NCBI GenBank assembly: GCA_947652115.1
Contig: OX393570.1
Coordinates: 2,259,452-2,323,451, forward strand
Direction: 5' to 3'
Length of the DNA: 64,000 bases
Source: Blastomussa wellsi
Lineage: Eukaryota > Cnidaria > Anthozoa > Scleractinia > Plerogyridae
Positions 23,658 to 34,433 of this stretch are shown piece by piece. A program made the translations under genes and the position numbers. Under the pieces are notes generated by a model, which saw nothing but the letters and a program-made list of their open reading frames with translations, was not told where the DNA came from and made no database searches. Position 1 is the stretch's first letter, and each line of letters begins with the position of its first letter.

Positions 23658-23969
23658 TTAGTATATTCTCAGCTCCGACTATTGCATTTCTAGCTTTTTG
23701 ATTGGTTAAAAAACTCCGACTATGAGCCAATAGTCGGAGTTTTACGTCATATGGAAAATAGTGCGCAAAGTTTAAAGTTGTATGCTCTTTCCGAACGCTT
23801 TGTAAAATTGTGGAAATAAAAATCGGCGGCAAAACCCGGTTTGAGAATTTACTAAAACAATTATTCCATTCGCCCTTGTTGGATATGAAGTGATTATAAC
23901 CAACTCGCGCTACGCGCTCGTTGGTTTTATCACTTCATATCCAACGCGGGCTCATGGAATAATTGTTAT
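23658..23969. mobile_element. MITE-like element, copy 2
   Basis: 312 bp, the partner of 19371-19708, with a small internal deletion and a few substitutions. The shared boundaries at both ends define the element precisely. Confidence 0.75.
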
Positions 23970-24205
23970 ATATTCACGTGTGAAGATATCATGTTTCCGC
24001 GCGAAAGCTCACGTGGTATTTCACTGCTGTTTATATAATATTTATCAATATTTTTGTTGTTTTCTCAAAGCTGTTGCGTGACGATGCAAATGAAGCATCC
24101 CTGTTTAATGCTGTTAGACAGGGATCATACGTTGTATATCTGTAAGACATGGACTTTCATCTTGTTTACTCCCTCATTGAGTAAATCTGAATTGTAGCTT
24201 TGTAT

Positions 24206-24300
24206 GAGGGTGTCAATGGGGTAGTGGCTTTTACGGTTAACGGTCAACTTTTTGGCTTTTTGCGGTTAACGGTTAATTTTGTTCCATTACGGTTAACAAG
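24206..24300. repeat. Repeat with GGTTAACGG motif array
   Basis: Shares its opening 16 bases with the repeat at 45-185 except for one base. It carries three or four copies of GGTTAACGGT/TAA, the reverse complement of the motif in that copy. Confidence 0.45.
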
Positions 24301-24456
24301 AGAAGTTAAAAAAATAATTGCTATTGTTTTAAGAAGTTAAATATTAATTTCCATTGTTGTAAAACATACTGAAAATCTTTGGACCAATGCATTTTGTGAT
24401 AAAAAAAAGTATTTTTTTTGTGTGTGTACACTCTCAGTGAACTATATAACTCTTAC

Positions 24457-24605
24457 GGGTTGATAATGTCAATTGACCACCGTAAAGGGATTCAAGAGCT
24501 GACGTTTCGAGCGTTAGCCCTTCGTCGGAGCGAAGGGCGAAGGGCTAACGCTCGAAACGTCAGCTCTTGAATCTCTTTACGGTGGTCAATTGACATTATC
24601 AACCC
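24457..24605. repeat. Near-perfect fold-back repeat
   Basis: Arms of about 68 bp begin gggttgataatgtcaattga and are mirrored to tcaattgacattatcaaccc. The centre carries ccttcgtcggagcgaagg. The two arms are almost identical, which suggests a young structure or one kept by gene conversion. Confidence 0.75.
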
Positions 24606-24635
24606 AGTTGATAAAACCAAATTATATTGTTATAC

Positions 24636-24679
<44 letters not shown>

Positions 24680-24787
24680 CTCTAAATAACTCTTATGATT
24701 TTGCTGAGGTGGAGAAATATTAAGAATACCAAAATAAGATAGAGTTTAAATTACTTAAAGGAAAATAAACAAAGGCCTACTAACTTT

Positions 24788-24920
24788 GAGCGACTTTAGG
24801 CGATTTAAGGCAACTTAAGCAAAATTGGCCGGAAAAAACATGGCGACTTTTGGCGACTTAAGGCGATTTAAGGCGATTTCAGGCAACTTAAGGCCACATG
24901 AGGCAATCTTTGGCAACTAA
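24788..24920. repeat. Degenerate tandem repeat, about 10-bp unit
   Basis: About twelve diverged units of the form GGCGATTTAA / GGCAACTTAA. Confidence 0.6.
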
Positions 24921-25439
24921 AATTACTGCATTGGGGAGAAATTTCACCAGCCACATTGCAGGCTAATCTCACTTGGACTACAGGTAATATGATTTTAAAC
25001 CAGCCCATTTAACAGCTATATTGGATTTTTGGTTGACTGAGAATAAAATTTTACTTAGAGCATGACCGAAATTTAAAGTTTTATTCTAGCCTAGACACAC
25101 CATAAAACCCAAAATCTAGTTTAAATGGGCCTAAATTAAGCCTACAACATAATGAACTTAAGTGATAGCCATCAATGGTTGAAGTTAAATTGCACTATTT
25201 ATTAATATCAATAACAAAAATCAACTCACTGCCAATAACAATAGTTTTCATATAAATTACTCATTTTCATTTTTTTCATTTAATTTATTTGCCTTTATGT
25301 TACAAGTTTTTTTTAAAGATATACAGCAGGTTGTTAGGCGAGGAGACCTCAGGAAACCACTAGGCTTTTAGGAGAGGCCACCTCGACATCACAATATACG
25401 ACAAGATAAGGGCTGCGGAGGAGTGCGGCAGATACTAAC

Positions 25440-25700
25440 TCAGAGATTATTTTAATAAAAACTCTAACACTTTTTTCTTAAACGTAGGAAAGCTTGACAA
25501 ATTGATAATAGAGGCAGGAAGACAGTTCCAGATCCTAGGTCCTTGGTAAAGAATTGTAAATTTCTTGATGTTCGTGCGACAGGAATGCACACGATAATTG
25601 CCAGATGTTCTGGTGTCATAATTATGGACTTGACTGTTTGTCGTAAACAGATTGAGAAAGAGTGGTGGCAGCAGATTATTGTGGTAGCGAAACATAGTTA
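25440..25700 (-). mobile_element. 3' fragment of a non-LTR retrotransposon
   Basis: A minus-strand frame of 82 residues has the C-terminal signature of LINE reverse transcriptases (CR1/jockey type): YDTRTSGNYR, then GPRIWNCLPASI and FKKKVLEFLL. Only this end is present; the polymerase core is missing, as expected for a 5'-truncated insertion. Confidence 0.65.
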
Positions 25701-25864
25701 TTTCCCATTAAATCCAACACCAGACACTGATCCTCACAAATTATAATAATCAGACAGTCACAATATCATCATCAACTGCAGTATAGCCGCAATATAATAG
25801 ACCCTTTTCATAAATGGTGCCCAAATTTGAATAACAATACTTGATACGTACTAAAAACAATACC

Positions 25865-26215
25865 TTCGTCATTTGCGCGCGCGCGTGCATTTTGCAAATT
25901 GCGAATAGTTTTTTCTTCAATGGTCTGAGTGCAAAGACCGTTTGCGTCTTTTCACTACTAAAAATTTTGAGGGCGAAAAATTCCAGGCACTTTTACAGGG
26001 ACCAGGAGTTTTGAGATTTTATTTTTCACTTTGCATGTGCTGACGTGTGAGGTGATCTTAACTGCAGCCGACATCGTCAGATTGTCGTTATATCTTCGCC
26101 ATAATTTCGAAACGTGAACCAATCAAATTCAAGATATGATATTCGAGATATAAATAAACCAATCGCCACGCTCGATAAAACACCCTGCGCTAGGGGCTGG
26201 GCCGTTTGTCGGCGG
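25865..26215. repeat. Diverged copy of the 36958-37687 element
   Basis: Parallels 37297-37650 through shared blocks such as ggtctgagtgcaaagacc, cactttgcatg.gctgacg and cgacatcgtcagattgtcgt. The left terminal repeat is not recognisable. Confidence 0.55.
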
Positions 26216-26553
26216 CGCCATGCGGATGTCACTGGGAGGAGGTGGAATGGGCCATTTCCGAGTTCCCGTTACCTCCGTGAGTCTAAGTGCGAAACCATTC
26301 ATGTGAAAATGTGTTTCACTTCCATGTTCAATTTCATGGAAATCAAACTCATTTTCATATGAATAGTGGCCTATTATGCATCGTTTTGTAAGAAAAGTAA
26401 GAAAATCCTCATGATATATAGAGCCTATTTAGTGCACCCTAGCCGGCATTTTCTTCTGCCGATGTTTAATTTCATCATGCTTGCGTTTGTGCTTGTAAAC
26501 CAGGCTTAATAAAACTATTTAAAAATAATTAAAGTAATCAGCAATCAGTAATT

Positions 26554-27048
26554 TTAACGAACGAAGACTTTCCAAAAATCACCGGAAGACACTCCAACTA
26601 GGAAGTCATCGCACTCCAATCTTGAGAAACTCGGATCCAAGTACCGACGAGATAAATGCCCCACCATAGCAGTGTGGTCACATAATCTGCTTTCATAGAG
26701 ACGTTCGGCAAGCCCCCATTTGCCAACTTCATGTCCCCACCTATGGCAAATTCCGGCTAACAGCGAATTGTCATCATCTATTCTCAGAAATGAGCCGCAG
26801 GCCTCGGGCACGGCGTCCGTCTGACCGCTGAAATACTGGACTACAGCTTCACCAGTGCTGTTAGCGACTGTGGTCACGTGGAACGTGCGCCCATGCTGTT
26901 TACTGCAGTGGAATCTCAGTTGAGTAAAGGACAACAGTGCTCTCAGCTCATTCATGGCGCTTGTCGTGAGAAATATATTGTTGTGAAAAAGGTTGTTGTT
27001 GTTCGTCGTGGTATAAAGTATAGTAATTAAGGCGTTATCGTGTCTCAC
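26554..27048 (-). CDS. Orphan exon of a secreted-type cnidarian protein (hypothetical)
   Basis: A 164-residue open frame ending in a stop at 26554. The likely conserved part starts near MNELRALLSFTQLRFHCSKQ (26955) and runs through FSGQTDAVPEACGSFLRIDD, WGHEVGKWGLAERLY and VSSGDFWKVFVR. Cysteines and tryptophans are spaced as in an extracellular domain, and composition differs from the surrounding AT-rich DNA. From memory, similar modules occur in secreted cnidarian proteins; this is weak evidence. No signal peptide or upstream exons were found, and a 485-bp palindrome lies 340 bp upstream. It could be the last exon of a gene whose other exons are lost or unseen, or a relic. Confidence 0.5.
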   Translation of the reverse strand: MRHDNALITILYTTTNNNNLFHNNIFLTTSAMNELRALLSFTQLRFHCSKQHGRTFHVTTVANSTGEAVVQYFSGQTDAVPEACGSFLRIDDDNSLLAGICHRWGHEVGKWGLAERLYESRLCDHTAMVGHLSRRYLDPSFSRLECDDFLVGVSSGDFWKVFVR

Positions 27049-27384
27049 GATGTAGTCACTTGTGATGTGGACCGCGACGTTTCGGCTTTTCCGGCCCAGG
27101 CTGAATATTCTTATTTTTCTGCCGATTTTAGGCTGAAAATATTCTTATCAATATTCTTAGATTAAGAATTTATCATGATACTTTTTACAGTTTAGTTTAT
27201 ATCTTTTGTACTGCAACCTTACATATGTATTTATAGAGCAATGGCTGTAGTGTAGTTTTTATCGTTTTATTGGCTAGTTTTGCCGTTTAGAGAAGAAAAG
27301 AAAATTGTATTGTATTTGCACATTTTCAACACAAAATTATATAATTTCTTTTCGAAATTATATTCTTATAAAAAGCAAGAGTGC

Positions 27385-27869
27385 AGGCCTTATCAGTTAT
27401 CCCCATTTTCTATGCAATATTGACGGGTAGGCAAGGCGGTGAGAAATTACAGTGTTTGAATAGGAATCTGATGGGAAATAACTTTTTTTTTAAAAAAAAG
27501 ATGAAGTTTGCACAATTATGTATCGCAACGTTAAAATACAAGGCTGAAGATTGTACTCACCAAGTTTGAATGATACAGCTGGGATAAAAACGCTCAGTTT
27601 AGTTTTAATTTTCCATACATTTGTCTTTAAAATTATGCGACGCGGTTCGCGTGGAAAATTTACAGACAAATGTATGGAAAATTAAAAAAATTAACTGAGC
27701 GTCTTATCCCAGCTACATTCTTCAAACTTCAACCTAGTATTTTGACGTTGCGATTCATAAATTGTGCAAACTTCAAAGTTATTTCCCATCAGATTCCCGA
27801 ACAAACACTGTAATTTCTGGACCGCTTTGCCTACCTGTCAAGATGGCGTCGAAAAGCGTGATAAGGCCT
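27385..27869. repeat. 485-bp imperfect palindrome
   Basis: Arms of about 220 bp. The left begins aggccttatcag, passes through ggtaggcaaggcgg and cagctgggataaaaacgctc. The right mirrors these down to gataaggcct. The inner arms (ttttccatacatttgtct) match most closely. Transposon fold-back is the likely origin. Confidence 0.7.
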
Positions 27870-29567
27870 ATAGCTCATCGAACGAAAAAAATGTAAAGAT
27901 TTGCATGTCAGATTACATTTCTGCGAAACTGCGTTTAATTTGTCTCCTCTATTCACAGATCCAAACTTTGCCTATTTATAATGTACAGATCATATCCAAA
28001 ACACAGCAGGAAAACGGTGTACTCAGAGTCCTCAGAGGAAATGGTTACTAAATTAAGTAAGAAATTTAAAATTAACTTTATCTTTGTCATCACCAGACAA
28101 AGAATGACCCGCCCGTTCCTGCCGGTAGTGGTTTAATTTTTAGCAGACTTTTAGCCACTTAAAAGTGTGTTGCTGGTTTTAAGGTTTATGACGCAACAAC
28201 TTGATACAAACAGAGTTTTTTTATAAAACAAGTCTGCAGAACTGTGCAAAGCAAGTATTGAAAAACAAATTAATTAAACATTGAATCACTGAACTGTCAC
28301 CGTTAACACTTGTGAATCGTGGCATTAATATTCTTCCAAGCTGAAAACTGAACACTTCGCACCTTTTTCTGACATGGTAAGAAGCATCATTAAACTACAT
28401 ACGAAAATTAAACAAATAGACGACTAATATGTATTTATCAAGCATTAATAAAAAATACTCAAAACTGCCAAAATATTAAAAGGCGCCAACACAATAGCCT
28501 CGGCGCAAAACATTCATTTACTGCTGAACCAGGCTGCGAGTCAACCCGAAAAACAAATTAAACGCTCGTACGATTTGAGAGAGACTTGCTTCTAAGGGCG
28601 ATTTATGAGAAGCAGGTGGACCCCAGTATGCCCTGCATATTTAAAAGTCGACTCAGCTGAGTTCAGGTCATCAATTGAACAAGCCAGCTCACCACAGTTA
28701 ATAATGTTTCAACGATGATGTTAAAATAGAAAAACGGCTTTTAAGTTTTACAGAGCCGCAAAACATTGTTTACAAAGTTTCCACTGTTGATTATAGATTA
28801 TACTAAAACAAAAGTTACAATTTTACTTAAAAAACAACTCGACGTGACAAAGTGTCATGCTAGCAATGTCTGAAACCAAAACTGAAAAGTTTCTAATGTT
28901 CCGAAAACATATTTTCATAAGACCATTGCTGCGTCAAATTCTATAAGTAGGAAATGATGAAATAATGGCGCCTACGAAGAGCTTATTATTAGTCCATGGT
29001 CTTCTTTTAACATAAATTAATACCATCGGTTAACTATAGTGCACCACAAACAACATAATTATCTCTTCTAATTACCTTAATCATACAGAAAAGATAAAAG
29101 AAATGAATAATTCGTACATCAGAAGCCCATGAAAGCCAAGAGGAATTAAACTTATAATTAGATCAATATCATCTCCCCGCGATACAAGGAATACCTGCTG
29201 CAGCGGTAAAATATTGGCTTATTGCATGCAACTTATACGGCTGTAACTACAAAATAACAGGCTGTTCAGATAACAAACGGTGTCACAACTTTTATAAGTC
29301 CAAGAGGTATTCTTTGGCTCTAAGCTTAAGATACTGAAATTTATTTCATCCAGGTTAGTAAAAATTTTCTATGTAGTTTTAAAACTAGATTTCGCTTTTT
29401 CATAGAGCAACAATCCATCCGCGGAGACCCAGAGGCGAAAGTTTACAAGAAGTCGCAAGAGTGCCCCTGGGATGCTACACTTAAGTGACTAGTTCCACGA
29501 CCCATTGGAATGCTTGCCTCTGATTGGGTCTCCGAGGATGTTAACAATCATCAGATGAGAGAAACTT
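27870..29567. other. Spacer, no gene recognised
   Basis: AT-rich sequence without coding frames of note. A short inverted repeat (tccgcggagacccagaggc against gcctctgattgggtctccga) spans about 29417-29540, close to the presumed promoter of the lectin gene. Confidence 0.4.
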
Positions 29568-29574
29568 TATAAAT
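29568..29574 (+). promoter_or_regulatory. TATA-like box upstream of lectin gene
   Basis: TATAAAT lies 335 bp before the start codon at 29909. The distance fits a 5' UTR of about 300 nt. Position and motif only. Confidence 0.35.
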
Positions 29575-29908
29575 GAGGCACACTAACCCCATTATATACA
29601 ACGCGGAAGCGAAGCCGAATTGTTTTGTCATGCTGTTGGTCCGAGTCGCTCGCCGTTTTGCCACTAAATGAATATTTTTCTCAATTTTCGCCGTTAAATT
29701 CTATTTTCGGCTATGCTGTAAAAATAGTCGACACAGTTGAGATGTTTGTAAGTAGAAATTCCTATTTATACCTTTTAAAATGTAAACTGAATGTTTGTTT
29801 CATGTAAACACGTAACTGTAGAAACTTGAGACCAACAATATCGCTATGACTTAACGTTTGCTTTCCGTCTTCACAGAAATAATTGTTATTCTTTAGGAGA
29901 AGTTATAA

Positions 29909-32543
29909 ATGGTTCGCCAACTGATTTTCGTTGTCGTCGTGCTGTTAAAGGTGGCTTTGATGTCCCTCAGCATCTCGGGCCAGCAATGCGGAGTCGACAC
30001 TTACTCCATCTATCAAATGATGCTTAAGGGCCACACCTTTAACACGCTCAAGGCTCGGCCACTTTCGATGGACTGCAGAGAGGCGTGCAACTCTGACGTC
30101 AGATGTCAAAGTTATAACTACGTCTTTTCCAAAGACATATGCGAGTTGAATAACAGGACTAAGGAGGCTAGGCCAGAGGACTTTGTCAAGGATCGCGAGA
30201 GATATTACATCACGAAAACCCCCAAAAGAGGTAATACTACTAGCACATTGTAATAATAAATTAATTTTTCTACGTAATTAACTTAACTGATTGCTACTGT
30301 TGTTGTAAAAAACGGATAGCAATGACAAGTTTATCAAACGATTCAGTATCATGGCGTTAACACTAGGCCCAACGTAAAATGGCGTTCCAATGTACTTAGG
30401 ACAGAATTATTCTTATAACTACTCTTGTGGCTACTTTATGATAGTGTAGCGGCACTGCCACATATATTAATTTAAGGTAAAACTTGTTGAAAATGGCAAT
30501 TTTGGAAACCAACCTTTAATGCAAGTCATCTGAATCTGGTGGATGAAATGTTTTGTTACTTTGGCAACGACCAAATGCTAATGAGATTATTTCATCCAAC
30601 CCCAGTGCCCCTCGGTTCCATTGCCGAGATGCCTGCTGATTCTTGTGGAGAGATCAAAGCGAGTGAAGGAGCACAAGCGGTCAGCGGTAATTACTGGTTG
30701 GATTCATCGAGATCTGGAAACTCCAGCCTTGTACACTGTGACATGAAAACAAACGGTAAGCACAAGAAATATTTTTATCTTTGTTAACAGGGAAGGAAAG
30801 AAATCAATTAAAGTAAGTTTTGCTTAATTTGTCATCAATTATTCTTGTTTGTAGTTATTGACTACTGCATCAGGCATCAGTGTACAAACAATGCAACGTG
30901 TGTGAACAGTCACGTGAACTACACGTGTGAGTGTAATTCATCGGGATGGACTGGAAACTACTGCGAAAAAGGTATCTTGTTGACTTCAATGAATTTCTGT
31001 CGCACTTCATTTAATATTGAAGTTTATAAAATAATCGAGATACTACGCGCGCTCTCATTGGTTGATAGGTGTGTTTAGATGAGATTATGTAAACACAGTT
31101 GTGACGTTTTAGTTTCGCACGTATATTTGAGAAATATTTTATAAAAGAAATAGAGGACATTTCCCGTGTATACATAGCCTCATCTAAACACGAGGGGGTT
31201 TGGTAGAATTCTTGGAAGTCATGCAAACCCTCGACTGTGTCTCGGGTTTGCATAACTGTCTCGAATTCTCCCAAACCACCTCGTGTTTAATTGAGGCTAT
31301 GTAAACAAGGAAAAAGTCCTGTAGCGTTCTCTATATCTGGTGATATTTTCATCAACGATTTTTGTACGGTGCTTTTTAGATGTTAACGAATGCAAAGAAG
31401 GTCTTCATGGTTGCCATAGCAATGCCACGTGTATTAATACTGAAGGCTCCTACAACTGTACCTGCAATCCAGGATTTCACGGAGACGGCAAAAACAGCTG
31501 CAGAGGTGACTAATGGTTTCAGTTGAGAAAGGGAGGACCCAGGATTTTTCTTAGGATCGAGGGGTGTAACACTAAGGAATGACGTAATTGATGGGTGATG
31601 CCAGCTGGGTACTAGTTATATTAGAAAGTCGCAGGTCATCTCAGGGGGGAGGGGGGATACACACCCCTGCATCCTCCCCCTTGATCCGCACATAAATGAT
31701 GTTTTTGACATTCAAAAACAGTCTGTTTCTTTTAAAGTTCTCTTGCAGTGTCAACCCTTGTGGATCGCTTTTGAAGGCTCATGCTACAAACTTTTCGCAG
31801 AAGAGGAAAAATGGAACGACGCGGACACCTTATGCAGAGGAAACAGTGCCCATTTGGCCAAGATCGAATCCGCTGATGAAAATGATTTCATCAATAACCA
31901 GATTCTGACAGACGAGGCGAGTTACTGGATTGGACTAACGGATGCTCAAACGGAAAATGAATGGATGTGGTCGGACGGAAGTCAGTGGACTGGGTACGAA
32001 AACTGGTTTTCAAATGAGCCAAACAATTACAACAACCAGGACTGCGGCGCAATAGCAAAGGGAGATTTCGATGATAAGTACTTTGACGGAGAATGGCACG
32101 ACGGTGAATGTACTAACACGAGAAAGTACATTTGCGAAAATCGTGAAGATCAGCTGCAATGTCCAACATGGTGGTTCGCTTTTGAAGGCTCGTGCTACAA
32201 ACTTTTCACAGAAGAAAAAAAATGGAACAACGCGAACACCTCATGCAGAGCAAACGGTGCACAATTGATCAAAATCGAATCCGCTGGTGAAAACGATTTC
32301 ATCAATAACCATATTCTGGCAGGCGAGGTGAGCTACTGGATTGGACTAACGGACGCTCATGCTGAAAACCACTGGATGTGGTCGGACGGACGTCAGTTGA
32401 CTGGGTACACAAACTGGAAAACGGGCGAGCCGAATAATTTCAACAATCAAGACTGTGGTGCAATTGCAAAGGGAGATGGTTTTGATGGCGAGTGGCATGA
32501 TGCTGAATGCACTAAAACGAGAAAGTATATTTGCGAAATATAA
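29909..32543 (+). CDS. Secreted PAN / COLFI-like / EGF / C-type lectin protein
   Basis: Five exons, all joined in phase 1: 29909-30230, 30606-30755, 30855-30971, 31380-31505 and 31738-32543 (506 residues). Order: signal peptide ([20 protein letters not shown]); PAN/apple-like domain with six or so cysteines (to about 105); a fibrinogen/COLFI-like start ([23 protein letters not shown]; 108-157); EGF (158-196); calcium-binding-type EGF opening DVNEC (197-238); two C-type lectin domains in one exon (about 243-372 and 378-506). Both lectin domains carry EPN (332-334, 469-471) and WHD (358-360, 491-493), predicting calcium-dependent mannose-type sugar binding. The exon 5 acceptor after ttttaaag was chosen because it alone keeps the frame. 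Probable role, inferred: extracellular recognition of glycans, for instance on microbes or symbionts. Confidence 0.85.
31024..31320 (+). mobile_element. MITE-like element, copy in lectin gene intron 3
   Basis: Shares about 300 bp with 59202-59514 on the other strand. The core palindrome is catagcctcatctaaacacg, mirrored to gtgttta..gaggctatg, with ggagaattc arms. Confidence 0.7.
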
Positions 32544-34433
32544 TCTAGTGACAATTCAAATTACAAGGATAAGAAACAAACCAAGAGAGAATCGTTTTAG
32601 TTACTTGCAAGAAATTTCAAGTCATTAAAGTGAACCTGATTAAGTAACGTCTAAACAAGTGAGCGGTCAGTATTTTAATAGTAGTGGTCACTAGTATATT
32701 CATTTAGTGTTCCGAGGTTCCTAGTTGAGTATATGTTGTGGAGATGTAGATACCATAGACTTAGACAATTGAAGACTGTATTGGAATTCGACATGTTTTT
32801 GATCCATATATACTTTACTTCGTCTTTAACAGGTCTTTTTGTAAAAGGAATAATTCCGTGTTGATTGCTTTTGGATTTCACATTTGCATCGCTTGGAGTA
32901 ACAGAGTATGTTTTCAGAAACACATTGACCAATCGCTGTGGTCGTACCAGGGGAGCACTGGCGCGAGGTCAGTACGGCCCCCGGCCGCGCTGAGCTCGGT
33001 TGGCCCAGTTGGTCGGACTGTCAAAATGGACACCACCCTTAGACTGAATTGACACAGATATAGAACTAGATTAATGCCATTCATGGTTCCCATATGAAAC
33101 GGGCCGGGGGATGCTAGTTGGAAATTCAACCCCTTGAGGAGACCAATCTGGGCGTGACTAAGGCTTTTATCGACCAAAATACCAAAAATAGAATTCATGT
33201 TTCTACATTTATTTTCGTGCCAACCTAAACGAGACCTTCACGGCGAACATTATTGGTTATACTCTATAATCCTCAATAATCCTTTCTAGTGGCCATAGTA
33301 AGCTTTTGCTCCTTTGGCCACTACACACTTTTTCCTTTTTAACGTATTTTTGCTTTATTTTCATTATTTCTGATTTTGTATTTTTTGTTAACTACTTGAA
33401 ATTTATGTAACTAAATCAAAATAAATATGAATAAAAATTAACTGAATTGAATTGATTTTCAGGCGAGTTTTGCAAACCTAACAAGTCCAATCCGAAGTAA
33501 TGGATTGACCGTTGTATTAAAATCTGTTGGTAGTGACCTGGTCGAAGAATAATTTAGGTTTCTATTTAGATCACAAACCGTCACCCGTACACTCTAAAAC
33601 TGAGTGTTATGAAGAACCTCTCAATTAATTGCAGCAATAACGTTGAAATCATTTAAAAATTATTTGGATGATCGTTCATGTGCTGGCGGGTTCAATTTTT
33701 CTTTTTAGATATTTGTACCCAGTTCCCTGCTCGTTTAGAAAATGGCTCATTGAAAGAAGAAATGAATTAGGAGCGCGAACGATAAATGCTACTAGTTCAC
33801 GTATACAGACGTAAGATCTACAGGAGACCTAATCAGCTTATATAACCAAGGCTGATACTACGTGATAAAGTTGACTTTGCTAGACATCAATACGACAGAA
33901 ACCGATAAAGCAGGGTTGCAAACTGGACAGCTACTTCGTTCTCATTAGACTATAGCAATTCTATTAAATGAAACCAGCGGGAAAGCCAGCTCAAATAAAA
34001 AAATAAAATGCAAAAAAACCCGTACTTTATCACGTTCCGAACTTTGAACCCATCCCCCCCCCTCCCGAATCACGCGCTGCCACATCAAGTGTTTCAGGGA
34101 GCAAGGAGACAAAGTGTCACATTGAAGTCTCGCAAAGCTAAAATGTAGATGCATAAAACCCTCTGAACATTAAAACGAGAAAATGCGTGGCATTTTTAAC
34201 GCTTGTCCCCCTGAGGAGCATTGCGTGACGACCCAAAGGAGACCACTGGGTTCCAGTCGATGTTGTGATTTACTGGGGCTTGGTTACCAAGTTTGTCGTT
34301 CGTTGACAACCAATGGCGTCTCAACGTTTCTTCACGTCGTTTCTTCTTGCAGCCCATAAAATAGCACAGTTTATACATCTTGTTTGTTGAAAAAAGGATC
34401 TGATCGGTTTGTTCGATCAAAAGTACACCCACC
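32544..34433. other. Intergenic region between lectin gene and CEP164-like gene
   Basis: Probably holds the lectin 3' UTR and the CEP164-like promoter. AATAAA-type signals occur near 33420. A CCAAT box is at 34310, about 120 bp before the start codon, beside cttggttaccaag. No other gene was recognised. Confidence 0.4.

Noticed and set aside
24457..24605. CRISPR-like repeat
   Set aside because: A single palindrome without repeated spacers, in an intron-bearing animal genome.
30539..30605. ATG at 30545 as start of a separate gene
   Set aside because: The stretch before 30606 ends in a clear acceptor (aaccccag), and the following exon joins exon 1 of the lectin gene in phase.
31749..31760. Acceptor ttgcag for the lectin exon
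   Set aside because: It would put the C-type lectin domains out of frame; the acceptor 11 nt upstream (ttttaaag) keeps the frame.
34285..34320. RFX X-box upstream of the CEP164-like gene
   Set aside because: ggttaccaagtttgtc and gttgacaacc give half-site resemblance only; they do not fit the full two-half consensus.
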